Origin: Papio anubis
Taxonomy: Eukaryota > Chordata > Mammalia > Primates > Cercopithecidae
Length of the DNA stretch: 64,000 nt
Assembly (NCBI RefSeq): GCF_008728515.1
Contig: NC_044985.1
Span: 83,429,392-83,493,391, forward strand
Reading direction: 5' to 3'
Positions 21,369-34,040 of the stretch are shown here, piece by piece. Under the pieces are notes generated by a model. The model did no database searches, was not told where the DNA came from, and was given only the letters and a program-made list of their open reading frames with translations. Both the position numbers and the translations under genes were made by a program. How positions within the stretch are numbered: position 1 is the first letter of the stretch; every line of letters begins with the position of its first letter.

Positions 21369-22402
21369 GTAAGTATGTATTTTTGGAAAATACAAGGAGA
21401 CACATACCAACCTGTCTCATGAGAAGTTTAGCGATACGATTGAAAGTATTATTTTGTTCTCTTCAAGAATGGAAAGTTACCATCACTTACTTTAGGTGTA
21501 CCGCATGTAATCCTGCCCATTTCGCTACATAAAAGAGCTTTATGTAATATTTGTGTGTGCATCTCAAGTCTCTCATTTTTATTTAACTTAGCATTCTTTG
21601 GAGGGAGTCTTCCTACTTTTTGAATAAATGTATTATTCTGACTCCTTGATTCTTCTGCTAAATTCACCTTGTGGGCATTAGTTCTTTTGTTCCTGTCCAG
21701 AAAGATATAAACCCTAGAATAGAGACAAACTGAAACTCCCACCGGTCAGTTCTATCTACAACTGCTGTTCCGTAACACACCCATTGGCTTCCTGTTAGAC
21801 AAAGAGGACACTTTTCTTTACCCTTTGTTTTCATTTTTGCAAGCAGGGAGAACCTAGCTCTTGTAGAAGACTTTCCTGGCCCATCTGAGCTGAAGAGGGT
21901 AAAAGGGAGAGGCTGTGCTTGCTGTGGCCTCACGGATCTACCTGAGCCCACAGCCCAGGTACTGGTTGAGCAGGGCTAGGACAAGGGTGAGGTCAATGAG
22001 GCATTCACCCTGGGCACAAATGTAAGTAGGTGCCAAAAAACTCAGGGATGCAACATTTTTAAAAATAAAAATTAATGCAGAAAAGAAATGTGGTGAACAA
22101 AATATCAAAATCTTAAGTAAAGACAGGATCCGACCCTGCCCTTGCCTCTCAACTCAGCCTCACTGACCTCACCCTGATGCTGGCCCTGGGATTGTTCCCT
22201 TGCGCCAACCTGTTTCTGATTGTAGGCCTGAGAGGAAACCGTGCCACTCTGCCCTGCCTGCATCCTCTCTTCTGGCCCCCGACATGGGCAACAAAACCAA
22301 CAATGTCAAGGGTAGAAATTTCCAGGCCAGTGGAGACATATAATTCATACTCTGTTCAAGAGTTTCTAGACTTCCATAGATAGAAGACAGCCAATTTATT
22401 TC
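21369..22402. other. Unassigned intergenic sequence
   Basis: No repeat or gene is recognised; the small open frames are unremarkable. Confidence 0.4.
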
Positions 22403-22745
22403 AAAAGAAGGCAAACCAGGCGCAGTGGCTCACATCTGTAATCCCAGCACTTTAAGGAGGCCAAGGCAGGCAGATCACTTGAGGTCAGGAGTTTGAGACA
22501 AGCCTGGCCACCATGGTGAAACCCTGTCTCTACTAAAAATACAAAACTTGGCCAGGTGTGGTGGTGCATGCGTGTGATTCCAGCTACTCAGGAAGCTGAG
22601 GCACGAGAATTACTTGAACCTGGGAGGCGAAGGTTGCAGTGAGCCAAGATCGTGCCACTGCACTCCAGCCTGGGGGACAGAGCAAGACTCTGTCTCAAAA
22701 AAAAAAAAAAAGAAAGAAAGAAAAAAAGAAGGTGGCAAAACCTTA
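22403..22745 (+). repeat. Alu (S type)
   Basis: It is a full-length Alu at about 22415-22728 with a tail of A and GAAA units. A near TSD, AAAAGAAGG..CAAACC and AAAGAAGG..CAAAACC, flanks it. Confidence 0.94.
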
Positions 22746-24570
22746 TTGGAACAAGGAAAAGAATCCACTCTACTTACCTGATACATTTCAGAGTATGAAA
22801 ATTAGGTTTCCTGTTGTGCTGTGGAATTTTGAAATGTTTTTAAAGAACCTCCTAATTAATACTATCTATATTCTGTTGTTGTTGTTTTTTTCTTTTTTTG
22901 GTGTAGCATTTGTTTGTGTTCAGGAAACCATGAGTAGAGAATTATCCTTAGAAAGACAGAAGTCTAATTCTTATTGCAGTTTTTTTCTTTGAAAATTTCA
23001 CTTTAATCACATTTTTGCACTATGTCAGACTTCATTCTATTTTCTTCCCTCATGGAACACAAAAAAAAATTTATTTCTTCTTTCGTATAAATGTAGTCTG
23101 ATAAATAAGAGATTTTTAAAAGTGACCTTAGTTGTCATTGTAGGACAGTAAAGTGTTTTTAATTACCTGTATATTTTAAATTGTTTTATCATGTGATATT
23201 ATGAAATATGTGTTCTACTAGTCATTTTTTTAAAATAGCAAATAGATTTCACTGCTACCATTATTAGTTTGGAGCGACAGAAGCTGTGCTATTAATTTAA
23301 GTGAAGAAAAGGAGCTTGATGTCCAGAAAAAAGTGACAGCAACTAACAGAAACACCTCCACTCCCCACACACCTGTGTATTAATTACATGAAATGATCAC
23401 TAGCCATTTTTGTCTGGAGGAAGGAGGGGTGTGGGAAACCATAGAATTTTGAAAATTAACAATTTATTTTTCACCTTAATATTTTTGAAATCACTTTCCC
23501 TTTACACAGAATGTATTGGGGTCTTTCTCCTTAGTCTGCCAATGTCTCTTTCAAAAAAGACCAATAGGCTAAAATGTAAGCATAGTTATTAGCTTAAAAT
23601 GGAATCGCTTGCTATGCATTCACAGCTGGAATATCTCATGTAACTAGCCAAAAGTTAAAAGCCTATGATCCACCCGCCCCTTAATTCATTATTTGCTTTT
23701 TTATACCTTCCATGTGGTCATTCGGTTGTGCTTTCCTTTATTAAGGGACCTGGGCATAATGCAGATGAAATAAAGTGTTTCCAAGAGCCTCTCTCCAACG
23801 CTGTTTTTTCATAACTATTAGTTATATTGCAGATGAAAAACAATTCCTAAAATAGACTTTGAATTTCTGCTGAAAATTTGTTTTAACTTTTGGGATGACC
23901 TTAAGATTATTTCCAAAGCTACTAAAATTCACAAAATGTATCATTATATTCAAACAATGCTGGGAATGCTTAGACACGTTTTCCCCTAAGTAACGTGAAT
24001 TTTTGTTGTTTTATGAAGTTTTATCTATAAATATTTACTTAAAAATGCCAACCCGTGAATGGTAACTGCCAACATCTTGTGTCAGTCCAGCAGTGGCCAG
24101 TCACGCTCTCCACACTTTTGTAGGGCTGTTGTTGTTTAATGTCCCTATGTATATGCAAATGAATGGCAACTCTTACTGACACCAAGAGGGGAAGGTCCTA
24201 TATGCACAGAAATCAGAGACCCAGAACGAAAGCCTGCGTGTCATGTTTGCCACGTCCTAATTCAGGTGGGTGTTCAGAGGCACCCCTTGTTTTGAAAAGG
24301 AGCCCCTTGTGGAGAGAACCAGTTCTCCTGCTCTTGTGTAGATCTCCAAGCCCCGTCTCTGCAGGACACTCAAACTCAGGTTTTCCTGCTAGTTTGTTTG
24401 GTTTTTACTACATAGGTCAGTGTTGGAAGGAATTTAACTTTTTTGAATGTACCGTTTCATTACATTTAAATAAAAAATATTTAATTTCTTAGGAAGAAGG
24501 GGTAAAGATTAATTTGTTGGTGCTTTTGCTTTTCTTAAAACTTTTATTTTGATGCCTTTTTTTTAAACCA
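22746..24570. other. Unassigned AT-rich sequence
   Basis: No transposon is recognised. An octamer word ATGCAAAT lies at about 24154. A 109-codon open frame at 24163-24492 has no recognisable domain. Confidence 0.4.
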
Positions 24571-24916
24571 TGGTTTTTTGTTTTTATTTTCGTTTTGAGA
24601 CAGACTCTTCTCTTGCCCAGGACGGAATGCAGTGGCTGACCATGGGTCCCTGCAGCCTCTACTTCCCAGGCTCAGGTGATTCTCCCACCTAGGCCTCCTG
24701 AGTAGCTGGGGCTACAGGCAGGTGCCACCACACCTGGCTAATAGCTGGGGCTACAGGCACGTGCTCCCACACCTTGCTAATTTTTGTCTTTTTTGTAGAC
24801 ACGGGGTTTTGCTATGATGCCCAGGCTAGTCTTGAACTCCAGAACTCAAGGAGTTGGCCTGCCTCAGCTTCCCGAAGTGCTGTGATTACAGGAATGAGCC
24901 ACCGTGCCCAGCCTGC
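24571..24916 (-). repeat. Alu, minus strand, with a 39-bp tandem duplication
   Basis: A reversed Alu in which the block starting AGCTGGGGCTACAGGCA occurs twice in direct tandem, at 24704-24742 and 24743-24781. The two units differ at about four or five bases. Confidence 0.93.
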
Positions 24917-25085
24917 ATGTTTTCTTTATCCTATCCTGTGTCTCTCAGTTATTATTCAACACTTTTAGCTTAAAGGTCAATGCTCATGTCAAAGATTTGA
25001 AAGCAAAAATTCCCTGCCCCTACAGGGCAGAAGGGACCTTAGAGATCACCTGGCATCTCCTCATAACCCTTTGTTCAAATTCTGC

Positions 25086-25243
25086 CTCTGCCTGGTGCAG
25101 TGGCTTACATCTGTAACCCCAGTGCTTTGGAGAGGCTGAGGCAGGAGGATGGCTTGAGGCCAGGACGTCGAGGTTGCAGTAAGCTGTGATCACACCACTG
25201 CACCCCAGCCCAGGAGAGCAAGACCCTGCCTCAAAAAAAATTA
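25086..25243 (+). repeat. Alu with a large internal deletion
   Basis: The left-arm start to GAGGCCAGGACG is fused to CGAGGTTGCAGTAAGC of the right arm. It is about 155 bp with a short A-tail. Confidence 0.88.
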
Positions 25244-25530
25244 CACCTCACCTGAAATAAGACAGTAGAGATGAAAGCAGAGTGGCTGATGGAAGCAGGG
25301 GGTTGGGGTGGAGAGCTGGGTGTCCCACAGTCCTGCACTTTTCAACCCCCATCTGCCCTTATCTGCTTCTTCCACAGCCTGTGCCTGAAACCTAAGGTCC
25401 CTTCAAAACCACAAACTAGTTCAAACACTTTTCTTGGGCTTGAACCCCTTTTTTATAACATCATACAATGTTCTTATCTTTTGAAAATTAACCCTTTCTC
25501 TTGAAAAGAGATCTATTATGTGGTCTCAAA
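25244..25530. other. Unassigned sequence
   Basis: Nothing is recognised between the two Alus. Confidence 0.4.
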
Positions 25531-25655
25531 ATGCAAGCACTGCTGGGCACGGTGACTCACGCCTGTAACCCCAGCACTTTGGAAGGCCAAGGCGGGCGAA
25601 TTGCTTGAGCTCAGGAGTTCAAGACCAGCCTGGGCAACATTTGGAGACCCCTGTC

Positions 25656-25696
<41 letters not shown>

Positions 25697-25833
25697 AAAA
25701 ATTAGCCAAGCATGGTTGTGCTCACCTGTAGTCCCCAGCTACTCAGGAGGTGAGGTGGGAGGGTAGTTTGAGCCCAGGAGCGAGACCCTATCTGGGGAAA
25801 AAAAAAAAAAAAAAAAGCAAGTGCTGTGGAAAA
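25531..25833 (+). repeat. Alu with an expanded middle A-run (A33)
   Basis: The A-rich linker at about 25660-25692 has grown to about 33 A. The right arm is shortened after GAGCCCAGGAG. GCAAGCACTG and GCAAGTGCTG flank it as TSDs. Confidence 0.92.
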
Positions 25834-26754
25834 TCCACATTACTTTGTAAATTATTGGATGGGTCTTAATTTCTGCAGAGGAAATAAATATGAATATTCA
25901 AATCTGAAATGTTCCATCAAAGACTTGAATTAATACTGGAGGAAATGTGGTAAAGAAACCATAACGATCAAGATTTGGGGGAAGGAGAAAGGAGGATTCC
26001 AAAAGATGCAATCAAATAGGGCAGGTAATTACAGTTCAAACAACATGCAAGAATGAAAGTGGCTCAGTTACTGTATCATTAACCAGTTCTGAAGACAGTA
26101 ATACAACCCTGCTCTTCCCAATACCTCTGTGAGTTTAAACATCGGTATTTTCATTTTTCTATTTTAAGCAAAAGGATAGATGTGTTCCTTATAGGAGATT
26201 TCTGGGTTTTCTGTATTTTAATTAGATATGGGGCCCATTTTTGTTCTCTGCACCCTCATCCTTCTTTTTTTTTACTTATATCTCATGTTACTCCCTTTGA
26301 TCTATTCTGTGACCTTAAGTTCTGAATGACTACAGAACTGTCTGCAGCAGTGGCTTCAGCCACTCATATTTTAAAGCCAAATTTAAATTATAAATATAAA
26401 AACATATAATCAAAAATATGTAATGAAAATACATTTTGTAAATCAGAATCAAATTACATCAAATATTCATTTTATGACTACTGATTTTACTCAAATAAAA
26501 TCCACACAACTTTTCATATCAGGTTTTCTTTATTTGTTAATTTAAGACACAAAGGACTCTCCACAGTTTTATTTCTATAAAACACTAATACTTTTGAAGA
26601 AATTTTTCAAACTATAAAACTTGTTAAACTAGTTGTATCTAATTAGACTGTCTAAAATTTATTGATAAAAGTACAAGAGTAGAGAAGTTGGAGGGAAAAA
26701 TGTTTTAAAAATTTATCCTGGGTGCAACCTCAATTGACGTAGTAATAAACCAAG
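25834..26754. other. Unassigned AT-rich sequence
   Basis: No coding or repeat signal is recognised. Confidence 0.4.
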
Positions 26755-27081
26755 TGGAAGACTGTATTCTTTTTTTTTTTTTTTTTTTGAGACAGTCTTA
26801 CTCTGTCGCCAGGCTGGAGTGTAGTGGCGCGATCTTGGCTCACTGCAACTTCCACCTCCCTTGTTCAAGTGCTTCTTCTGCCTCAGCCTCCAGAGTTGCT
26901 GGGACTACAGGTGCTCACTACCATGCCCAGCAAATTTTTGTATTTTTATTAGAGATGGAGTTTCACCATGTTGGTCGGGATGGTCTCGATCTCTTGACCT
27001 TGTGATCCGCCTGCCTCAGTCTCCCAAAGTGCTGGGATTACAGGCGTGAGCCACAGTGCCTGGCCTGGAAGACTGTATTCT
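26755..27081 (-). repeat. Alu (S type), minus strand, with 16-bp TSDs
   Basis: TGGAAGACTGTATTCT at 26755-26770 and 27066-27081 is an exact duplication around a full reversed Alu (26771-27065). Confidence 0.96.
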
Positions 27082-27410
27082 GTAGAATAACTTGATCTCC
27101 TCAAGTATGTCCAGTCTTAAAACAAACACCAAATATGTTAATAGGAATATATAATATTTTGCTCATCATAATGAAAGTAAATGTCTGTGACAACACAGTT
27201 TTTATATATTAAAAAATGTTCTTTATAGATGTGATTTTGTTGAAAGTTGTAATATAAATAGTATACAGTATGTAATATATCTAATGGATTGACTGTCTAA
27301 TTATAAAACATGGTTTAAAGCTAGAGGAAACCTGACATGTTTCTCACATTAAGGGTATGAAACCCAGGCCTAAAGAGGGTAATTATTACATGTCTAATAT
27401 CACTCTTCTA
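27082..27410. other. Unassigned AT-rich sequence
   Basis: Nothing is recognised. Confidence 0.4.
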
Positions 27411-27757
27411 TTTTATTTATTTATTTTTTAATTTTATTTATTTATTTATTTATTTATTTTTGAGACAGAGTCTTGCTCTGTTGCCCAGGATGGAGTGTGG
27501 TGGAAGACTCTCTGCTCACTGCAGCCTTGCCTCCCTGTAAATGCCGCCTCCCAAGCTCAAGGGATTCTCATGCCTCAGCCTCCTGAGTAGCTGGGATTAT
27601 GGACTTGCGCCACCACGCCCAGCTAATTTTTGTATTTTTAGTAGAGATGAGTTTCGCCATGTTGGTCAGGCTGGTCTCAAATTCCTGGCCTCAAGTGATC
27701 CACCGTCCTCAGCCTCCCAAAGTGCTAGGATTACAGGCATGAGCCACTGCGCCGATC
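27411..27757 (-). repeat. Alu, minus strand, with a (TTTA)n tail
   Basis: The reversed tail at 27411-27462 is a TTTA microsatellite. The body runs to GCGCCGATCC. CTATTTTA occurs at both edges and is a likely TSD. It is inserted at the left edge of an L2. Confidence 0.93.
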
Positions 27758-28182
27758 CTATTTTAAACTTTACATGCCTGGAGGATAAAGTCCAGGGCCC
27801 TTCCCAGAGTGGCCCTGCCCAATTTTTTAAGTATTTTCTCCATTCCTTTTCCCAACCCTCCTCATTCTAATTTCATACCCTAACAGTACCTGCTCACCAA
27901 CAATTTAAACTATTACATGGCTCTGACTTTGCTTGTGCTTTGCTCAAAATTTCATTCCATGGCCTCACCCACCCATCCAATAAACAACCCCCATCTCTGT
28001 GAAGACTTCCTGAATTCTATCCTCTTTCCTAGGATTCATTAAATAATTTCTTTGTTCCCAGAACATCTTACACTTAGAAATGAAACACTGATCACATCAT
28101 ATTATTGTTTAGATTATTTCATAAGCACCTCTCTCTCCTGTCAGATTAAGTAGAAACAGGATAGTCCTTATCTTTGTATCTT
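27758..28182 (+). repeat. L2 LINE 3' region, left part
   Basis: GGATAAAGTCCAGGGCCCTT, TGGCTCTGACTTTGCTTGTG, AAGACTTCCTGA and the C-rich stretches are in L2 order. It resumes after the Alu at 28471. Confidence 0.65.
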
Positions 28183-28470
28183 TTTTTTGTTTTTAGATAC
28201 AGGGTTGCTGCTGCTCAGGATGAAGTACAGTGGTATGATTATGGCTCACTGCAGCCTTGCCCTTCTTGGCTAAGCCAATCCTCCCTCCTCAGCCACCTAA
28301 GTAGCTGGGACTACAGTCTTATGCCACCACACCAAGCTAATTTTTAAAATTTTGTTAGAGATGCAGTCTCACTGTGTTGCCCAGACTGATTTCAAACTCC
28401 TGGCCTCAAGAAATCCTCTTGCCTTGCCTCCCAAGTTCTGCGGTTACAGGCATGAGCCATTACAGCCCTT
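28183..28470 (-). repeat. Alu (AluJ type), minus strand
   Basis: A diverged reversed Alu with both arms; it splits the L2. Confidence 0.9.
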
Positions 28471-28610
28471 AGTCCAGTCTTGAATCATGGTAGGCACATT
28501 GTAAAAATGTATTGACGAAATGAATTCATGGACTGATGGTGGATAAGTATATGCGTCAGTGAATGAATGTGAGGACAAATTAATGAATAAACAAACAAAC
28601 CAACAACAAG
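28471..28610 (+). repeat. L2 LINE 3' end, right part
   Basis: GGTAGGCACATTGTAAAAATG and the GAATGAATG-type tail close the L2. Confidence 0.55.
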
Positions 28611-28619
28611 GAAGTGAAT

Positions 28620-28861
28620 GAATAGGTCAGTTTTTCAACCTTGGCACTGTTATATTTTGAGCAATATAATTCTTTGTTGTGAGGGGCTGTCCTGTGCACT
28701 GTAGGACCCTTAGCAGCATCGCTGGCCTCTACACACTAGATGCCAGTAGCAGCTCCCTCCATCCCCACCCTTGCAGCTGGGAAAACCAAAAATGTCTCCA
28801 GACGTTGCCAAAGACCTGCCAAGGGCAAAATTGCCCTTGATTGAGAACCACTGGAAGAGAT
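28620..28861 (+). mobile_element. hAT-type MITE (Charlie group)
   Basis: A 226-bp body at 28628-28853 begins CAGTTTTTCAACCTTGG and ends TTGATTGAGAACCACTG, which are imperfect terminal inverted repeats. The flanking 8-mers GAATAGGT and GAAGAGAT agree at six of eight bases, as expected of an old hAT target duplication. GAGGGGCTGTCCTGTGCA and CCAGACGTTGCCAAA are typical words. The exact family name is not certain. Confidence 0.78.
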
Positions 28862-30759
28862 GGAAAGAAGACTGGTTACAGCAATTCAGGTGGAGAGCAG
28901 GGATTGGTCTCCAATCAGTCCAGTACTTTCTCTAATATGATTTAGCCTTGTTGAGATCCAAATTCCATTCTTAATCTTCTCACAAAATATTCTTAAAACA
29001 CTCTGTTGAAAACAGAGTCAACAAAAATATGATTTATGAGACAGAATATTTTAAAACAACATTAAGAGTAAAGGTATACTTCCTTTATTTTAACAAATTT
29101 GGTTTACTATTGCCTTTTTAAAATACCATTTATCTGTAGCTGATATTGTTAAATGATAATTATGTGACCGTGCCTAATAAGTATTTGCTCCTAGAAGTCA
29201 TATGGTTTGTCAAAATTTTCTAAATGCCACTTTATAGCACCATCTTGTGGCTCTCAGAGGAATTCATGGATTTCAGTTTAAAATGTCTAGTTATTTCTTC
29301 AGAAAAGGATGAAAAGAATAAACTATAAAGAAAAAATAAGTTGTGCTTATTGAAATGTTCTACCAAACTCTGAATTAGAGACGTAGTGAAGTTTGACTTC
29401 AATTTTTATATTTGGCCAGGATTTACTGTTTGGTTTCAACGATAGCTTCCTCTTTGGCCTTTGGAAAGTCAAATAGCCGCAAACCTATGTCATTGTCATC
29501 ATCATGTGTTTCTTTTGTAGGTTACTATCATGTGCAATCAGCAAAGAAGGGATGTGCCAACAAGAAAGGTCATCCTAATGTACTGTTTAATATTTGAATA
29601 TTCATTTTGAATGTACGGATATAACTTAGAATTAAAATTTCCTTATGTGCTATAAGTATTGGAAGAGCAGTGTTGCAAAATTAGAGAAGATTGTGAAAGC
29701 TGGTAAGCTTACACAGAAAACAAATAAGAATCTTTAAGCTGTTAAATTGAGAAATAGAGATATAGATTGACAATAATATGAATATTCATTCCTGTACCAT
29801 GATGTCAAACTTTTAAAATCTGATTACTAAGTTATTTATTATATAAGCATAATTGCAATTACAATTCACATTTTGTATTATATCTAAGGAGTTCATTCTA
29901 TGATGGTATCTAGCATCAGCCTCCAAAAAATGTTGATCCAATACTTAGCCTTTGGGAATTTGGCCTAAAAATGTATTCGATATACATCTATTCTAAACCT
30001 AAAAGAAGAATCAAATAGAAAGAAAATGATGTAAAACATAACAGATTTGAGGTACCTTCCTCTTTTTTTAAATATGTGAGTTTTTTCTTTCTAACTTGAA
30101 AGTAAATATTTATCATGAAATATCAGGAGCATTAAATGCTAATGACCGTACGAGTAGCCTACATGGGATTACTGTATGGAAAAAAGCATTTCTATTAATG
30201 GATATATCAATAATAGTCCAATTTTATAGGCAAAATGTTTAATTGATTAAAATTATCATTTGTTATTTTCCACCCTGATAGACAGTCTCCTTCTCTTCTC
30301 CATGACATAAACTAAACATAGCCATAGACTAGAAGATTCTATTCCCTGATTATCTCCACATGGAAACATCAACAATGGCCGGCTGAGTTCAGCCCAGCGT
30401 ATTTGGATATCTAAGCTCCATTCTTCTCCAAGATGAGGTACCATTACTTAGGGAAATGGTAAGAATACAAGGGGGTCTAAAAGAGAACTTTTCTTGCAAG
30501 AACTTTCACATAATTGTTTCGATCTCAAAGTAACAATATTGCATTACAGGACAGTGGACTCCTTTGCAGGTCTTCGTGGTTGAAGGTAGATCCCCAGTAG
30601 GTAGATCAAGTCAGCAAGCTCAAATAACCACAATAGTTGTAATGGCATTTAGCTCTATGTAACCCACATACCTCTGTAAGAAGGCAATCCACGTTATGAA
30701 TAACATAGTTTTTGGCTTTGAGTGAGCATAGAGATGCCCCGGATTAGTCAATATTCCAT
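28862..30759. other. Repeat-poor AT-rich sequence
   Basis: No transposon or exon is recognised. Confidence 0.4.
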
Positions 30760-30950
30760 AGCGGAAAAAACTTCAGACCAGGGATCGAGAAACCATATTT
30801 CTATTCCAGCCTGTCACCAAGTGCATAACATTAGACAAATGACTCAGTCCCTCTGCATCTCAGTTCCCATATCTGTCAAATGAGGGGGCTGGACTAGGTG
30901 TTCTTTAATGTCCTTTCCAGCTTAACAGATTAAGATTCTGTGAATTGTTC
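30760..30950 (+). repeat. MIR SINE (MIRb/MIR3-like)
   Basis: CTCAGTTCCCATATCTGTCA, then GGCTGGACTAGGTG and CCTTTCCAGCTTAACAG follow the MIR 3' half with the GGACTAGATGATCT type ending. Confidence 0.7.
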
Positions 30951-33900
30951 TGCTGGGTATGAGTCTAGCCCAACTTTAATATTCTCTTTCTGCGAGTGGC
31001 CCTAGGGAATGATTTGAGTAGCGTCACCCTGCACATTTAAGGACTTAACAAAACCATCTCTAACTTTCCCTCCTAGTGATCAAAGGTAGAAGTACCCTTT
31101 AAGTTTTTGAACTTTTCTTAATGCCATTTATTTTCAACATACGCCACATCAGAAAGACTTCCATTTTACTTGTGAATATTTTCTTCAAATTTCAGAGAAT
31201 ATCCACCTAATCTTACTTTTCTAAAGTCAGCTTCTAATTCTCCGAACCTTTTATATCTTACATATTTTACAGACTGTAATCATACATCTTTTATCTTTTC
31301 CTGAAGAGAGGCTGCAGAACGTTTACCCTGGTAAGGGTTCCACAATCGAAATAACTTTCGGTCTCACTTCATCGTATCAGACTCACTTCGTCGTCTTATT
31401 GGATATTCCCAATGGCTGTTAAAGCTTCAACAATTCCGAAACATTTACCTTTGTTTTCTGATTGTTTCTGTTTTGAGTTTGGTTTATTCTGGCTTGGTTA
31501 GTCAATTTACTTTTGGCAGGATTTTTTGGGGCTATCACTTCAGAAACTGGCTTTACCATTCTAAGCCTATTGTTTTAGCCTGTCCTGACACAGAGTCATT
31601 TCTGGGAAGATTTTATACTTCTCTGAATATTTTTTCCAGCTCCATTTTAAAAAAATGTATTTAATTATTTCCTTCTAGAAATTAATAAGAACCTCTGAAC
31701 TTCACATTAGGATGGACATTTAAAAGATAAATGAACTTTCAGTCCAATATCTGAGACATCTCAAAGATTCAGATGTCTCCAGTTTCCGTTTCTGTATTTG
31801 ATATACTTAATTCAAAGGTAAATTCACAATATATTGAGACTAATTCAGTGTGTTCCCTTGTGCTACCTCAGTCAAACATGGTTTTGGTGATGAAAGTTCA
31901 TGTTCAATAATCCCTGGAATCAAAAGTAGTTTAGTGTGAGAACTAAAAAAAAAAAAAAAAAAAAAAAAAAGTATATATATTCAATGCAAAGAAAAGAGAG
32001 TTATGTATTTACAAGGAGTGAGAAAATTAAAGTTTGGAACCTGCCGTGATGAGGAGTAAGAAGCGATGACATTTCCACTGAATGTGCTACCCTACCTTCT
32101 CAACTACTGATAAATTGTACTAACTTTGTAAAACTGGAAACCTAACTTGTCTTATGTTGAATGTTAGCCAATAGTTGTAGCAAAGGTGATTAGTCAGTTA
32201 ATCTCAAAGTTAGTTAGGATTTTAAATTTAACCTATAGATACACCATAATAAACAGGATTGGGGCAACTAACATGATTTATTTGTTGAAATTAAAGTTAT
32301 TACGAAGTTATCATATCAAATATTCTGATAAAAATAGTCAAAAATACTTTTGGTCACTAAATTTCATACCATTACTACATTTGTATTAATTATATGATAT
32401 GGACCCTTATATTTCAGTAGTTCATGGCTTTTACTGATACCTTTGTTTCTCTTTAATATTTAGAGAAAGGATTTTTATATTACTGTTTTTCTCTTAAAGT
32501 TATACACATTTTTGCTATTTTTATCTTATTTACAAATTAAGCACATTTAAGTTACTAATCTACTTTAAATTTTAAATGAGAAATGCTTTAAAAAATAGGA
32601 ATTAGACATCTTGTGCCCAAAATATTGAAAACATAATCCCTTTAAAAATATCCACCATCAAAAAAAAAAAAAAAAAAAATCCACCATCTCTCTCCTCCCT
32701 TTCCTTTTAATTCAAACTAGTTAGTTTCCTTTGAAGATGTCTTTTGCCAATGTTTCTGAAAACTATTTTTGTTTGAAAATTTCAGGGTGGAATGGTTTTT
32801 TAGATGAAGGAAACTGTATTTGCAATTATAGCTTATAAAGTAGAGAAAACCATAAACTCCCTTTGGCATCAGTTTGACTCAAGGTCAAAATTAGATTTCC
32901 TCCTCTATAGCATTTGAATCATAAACCCCTCTTTTTATAAGTAGATAGATTGGGGGTGGAGGGTCAGTTGGAGACTACAAAATATACTGTATGAATACGA
33001 GTGAAAGTAGAATTTTAAGTAAACAGCTCCCTTAATTTTGACCTTTTCTATTAAAGGGTTTTTTTTTTTTTTTTTTTGGCCTTAGTACTGATATCATTTT
33101 ACATTTTCTTAATTCAATAACAACTTAGCTTTTAAAATTTCAGATTTACACTATTAAAGGTAGAACTGTGTATTTTCATATCAGAAAGTCTGGGGGTAGT
33201 GATGGTAATTTTTACAGAGAAAGGCATTGAGGCCTGCTATGCTACAGAACTATTAGGTGTCGTGAGGAAATGAAAAAGGTACTTACAGAGAAATAATTCC
33301 TGGCCTTTAGGACCCTGTAATATGTAGCTATCTTTTTTAGGCTTTCATGCCAAACATTCACAAATCAATCTTGCAGTTATCATTTGAGTGGGAAAGTGTG
33401 GGGATTGGACTAGAAAAATCACCTCCTTTACTCTGTTTCATCAACTCTTATTTGAATGCATCACCTCACTAATGATTGTGCCTAAAGATAATTGACAATT
33501 CAAAGTTAAACTCATTTTACACTAATTATCTAATATTCATTTAACTAGCATTTATGAGGTCACAAATCACCACGCTAAAGGAGTCCTAAAAGAGTTTTCT
33601 GAAGAAGCAGGAAAATACACAATCCCACATTGAGGAACAAGACTTTAAGACAACTAGAAAATCATTAAAAGGTTGTTAAGCCAGGATCCAAGATTAATTT
33701 TACATGATAAATAAATCTGACTCATGATCAAGCAATGAGAATCACATAAAAACATTATGAAATGATAAATTCTACCACCTGACAAGAGGGCCACACTTAA
33801 GTCTTTTTGGCAGATGGTTGGTAGCAGGTGAATGATTGAGGATACATGGTGGTTATTTGGTCTCTTTTTCAATAACTTTCCTTGACTTACTCAGCCCTTG

Positions 33901-34040
33901 TCCAAGTGAACACAAAAATGTGCTAAGAATCATGCAGACTTTGCATAAAGATAAGTAATATGCATAGCTCCTTAGTTTCCCCCAAGATCATTAAAAACCT
34001 GATATTAATGATGTGTAATGACATCAGTTTCTTTTGTTGT
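30951..34040. other. Repeat-poor AT-rich sequence with homopolymers
   Basis: About 3.1 kb without a recognised SINE or LINE. It holds A-runs at about 31946-31971 and 32660-32679 and a T-run at about 33059-33078. No exon is recognised. Confidence 0.45.
32651..32688 (+). repeat. Bare poly(A) insert flanked by a direct repeat
   Basis: TCCACCATC, twenty A, TCCACCATC. The nine-base repeat on both sides of a pure A-run resembles a target-site duplication with no element body. Confidence 0.75.

Noticed and set aside
24163..24492. 109-codon frame starting at an octamer word
   Set aside because: No recognisable domain, no splice context, unusual composition only.
33059..33078. T20 run as a second bare-tail insertion
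   Set aside because: No direct repeat flanks it, so simple slippage is enough.
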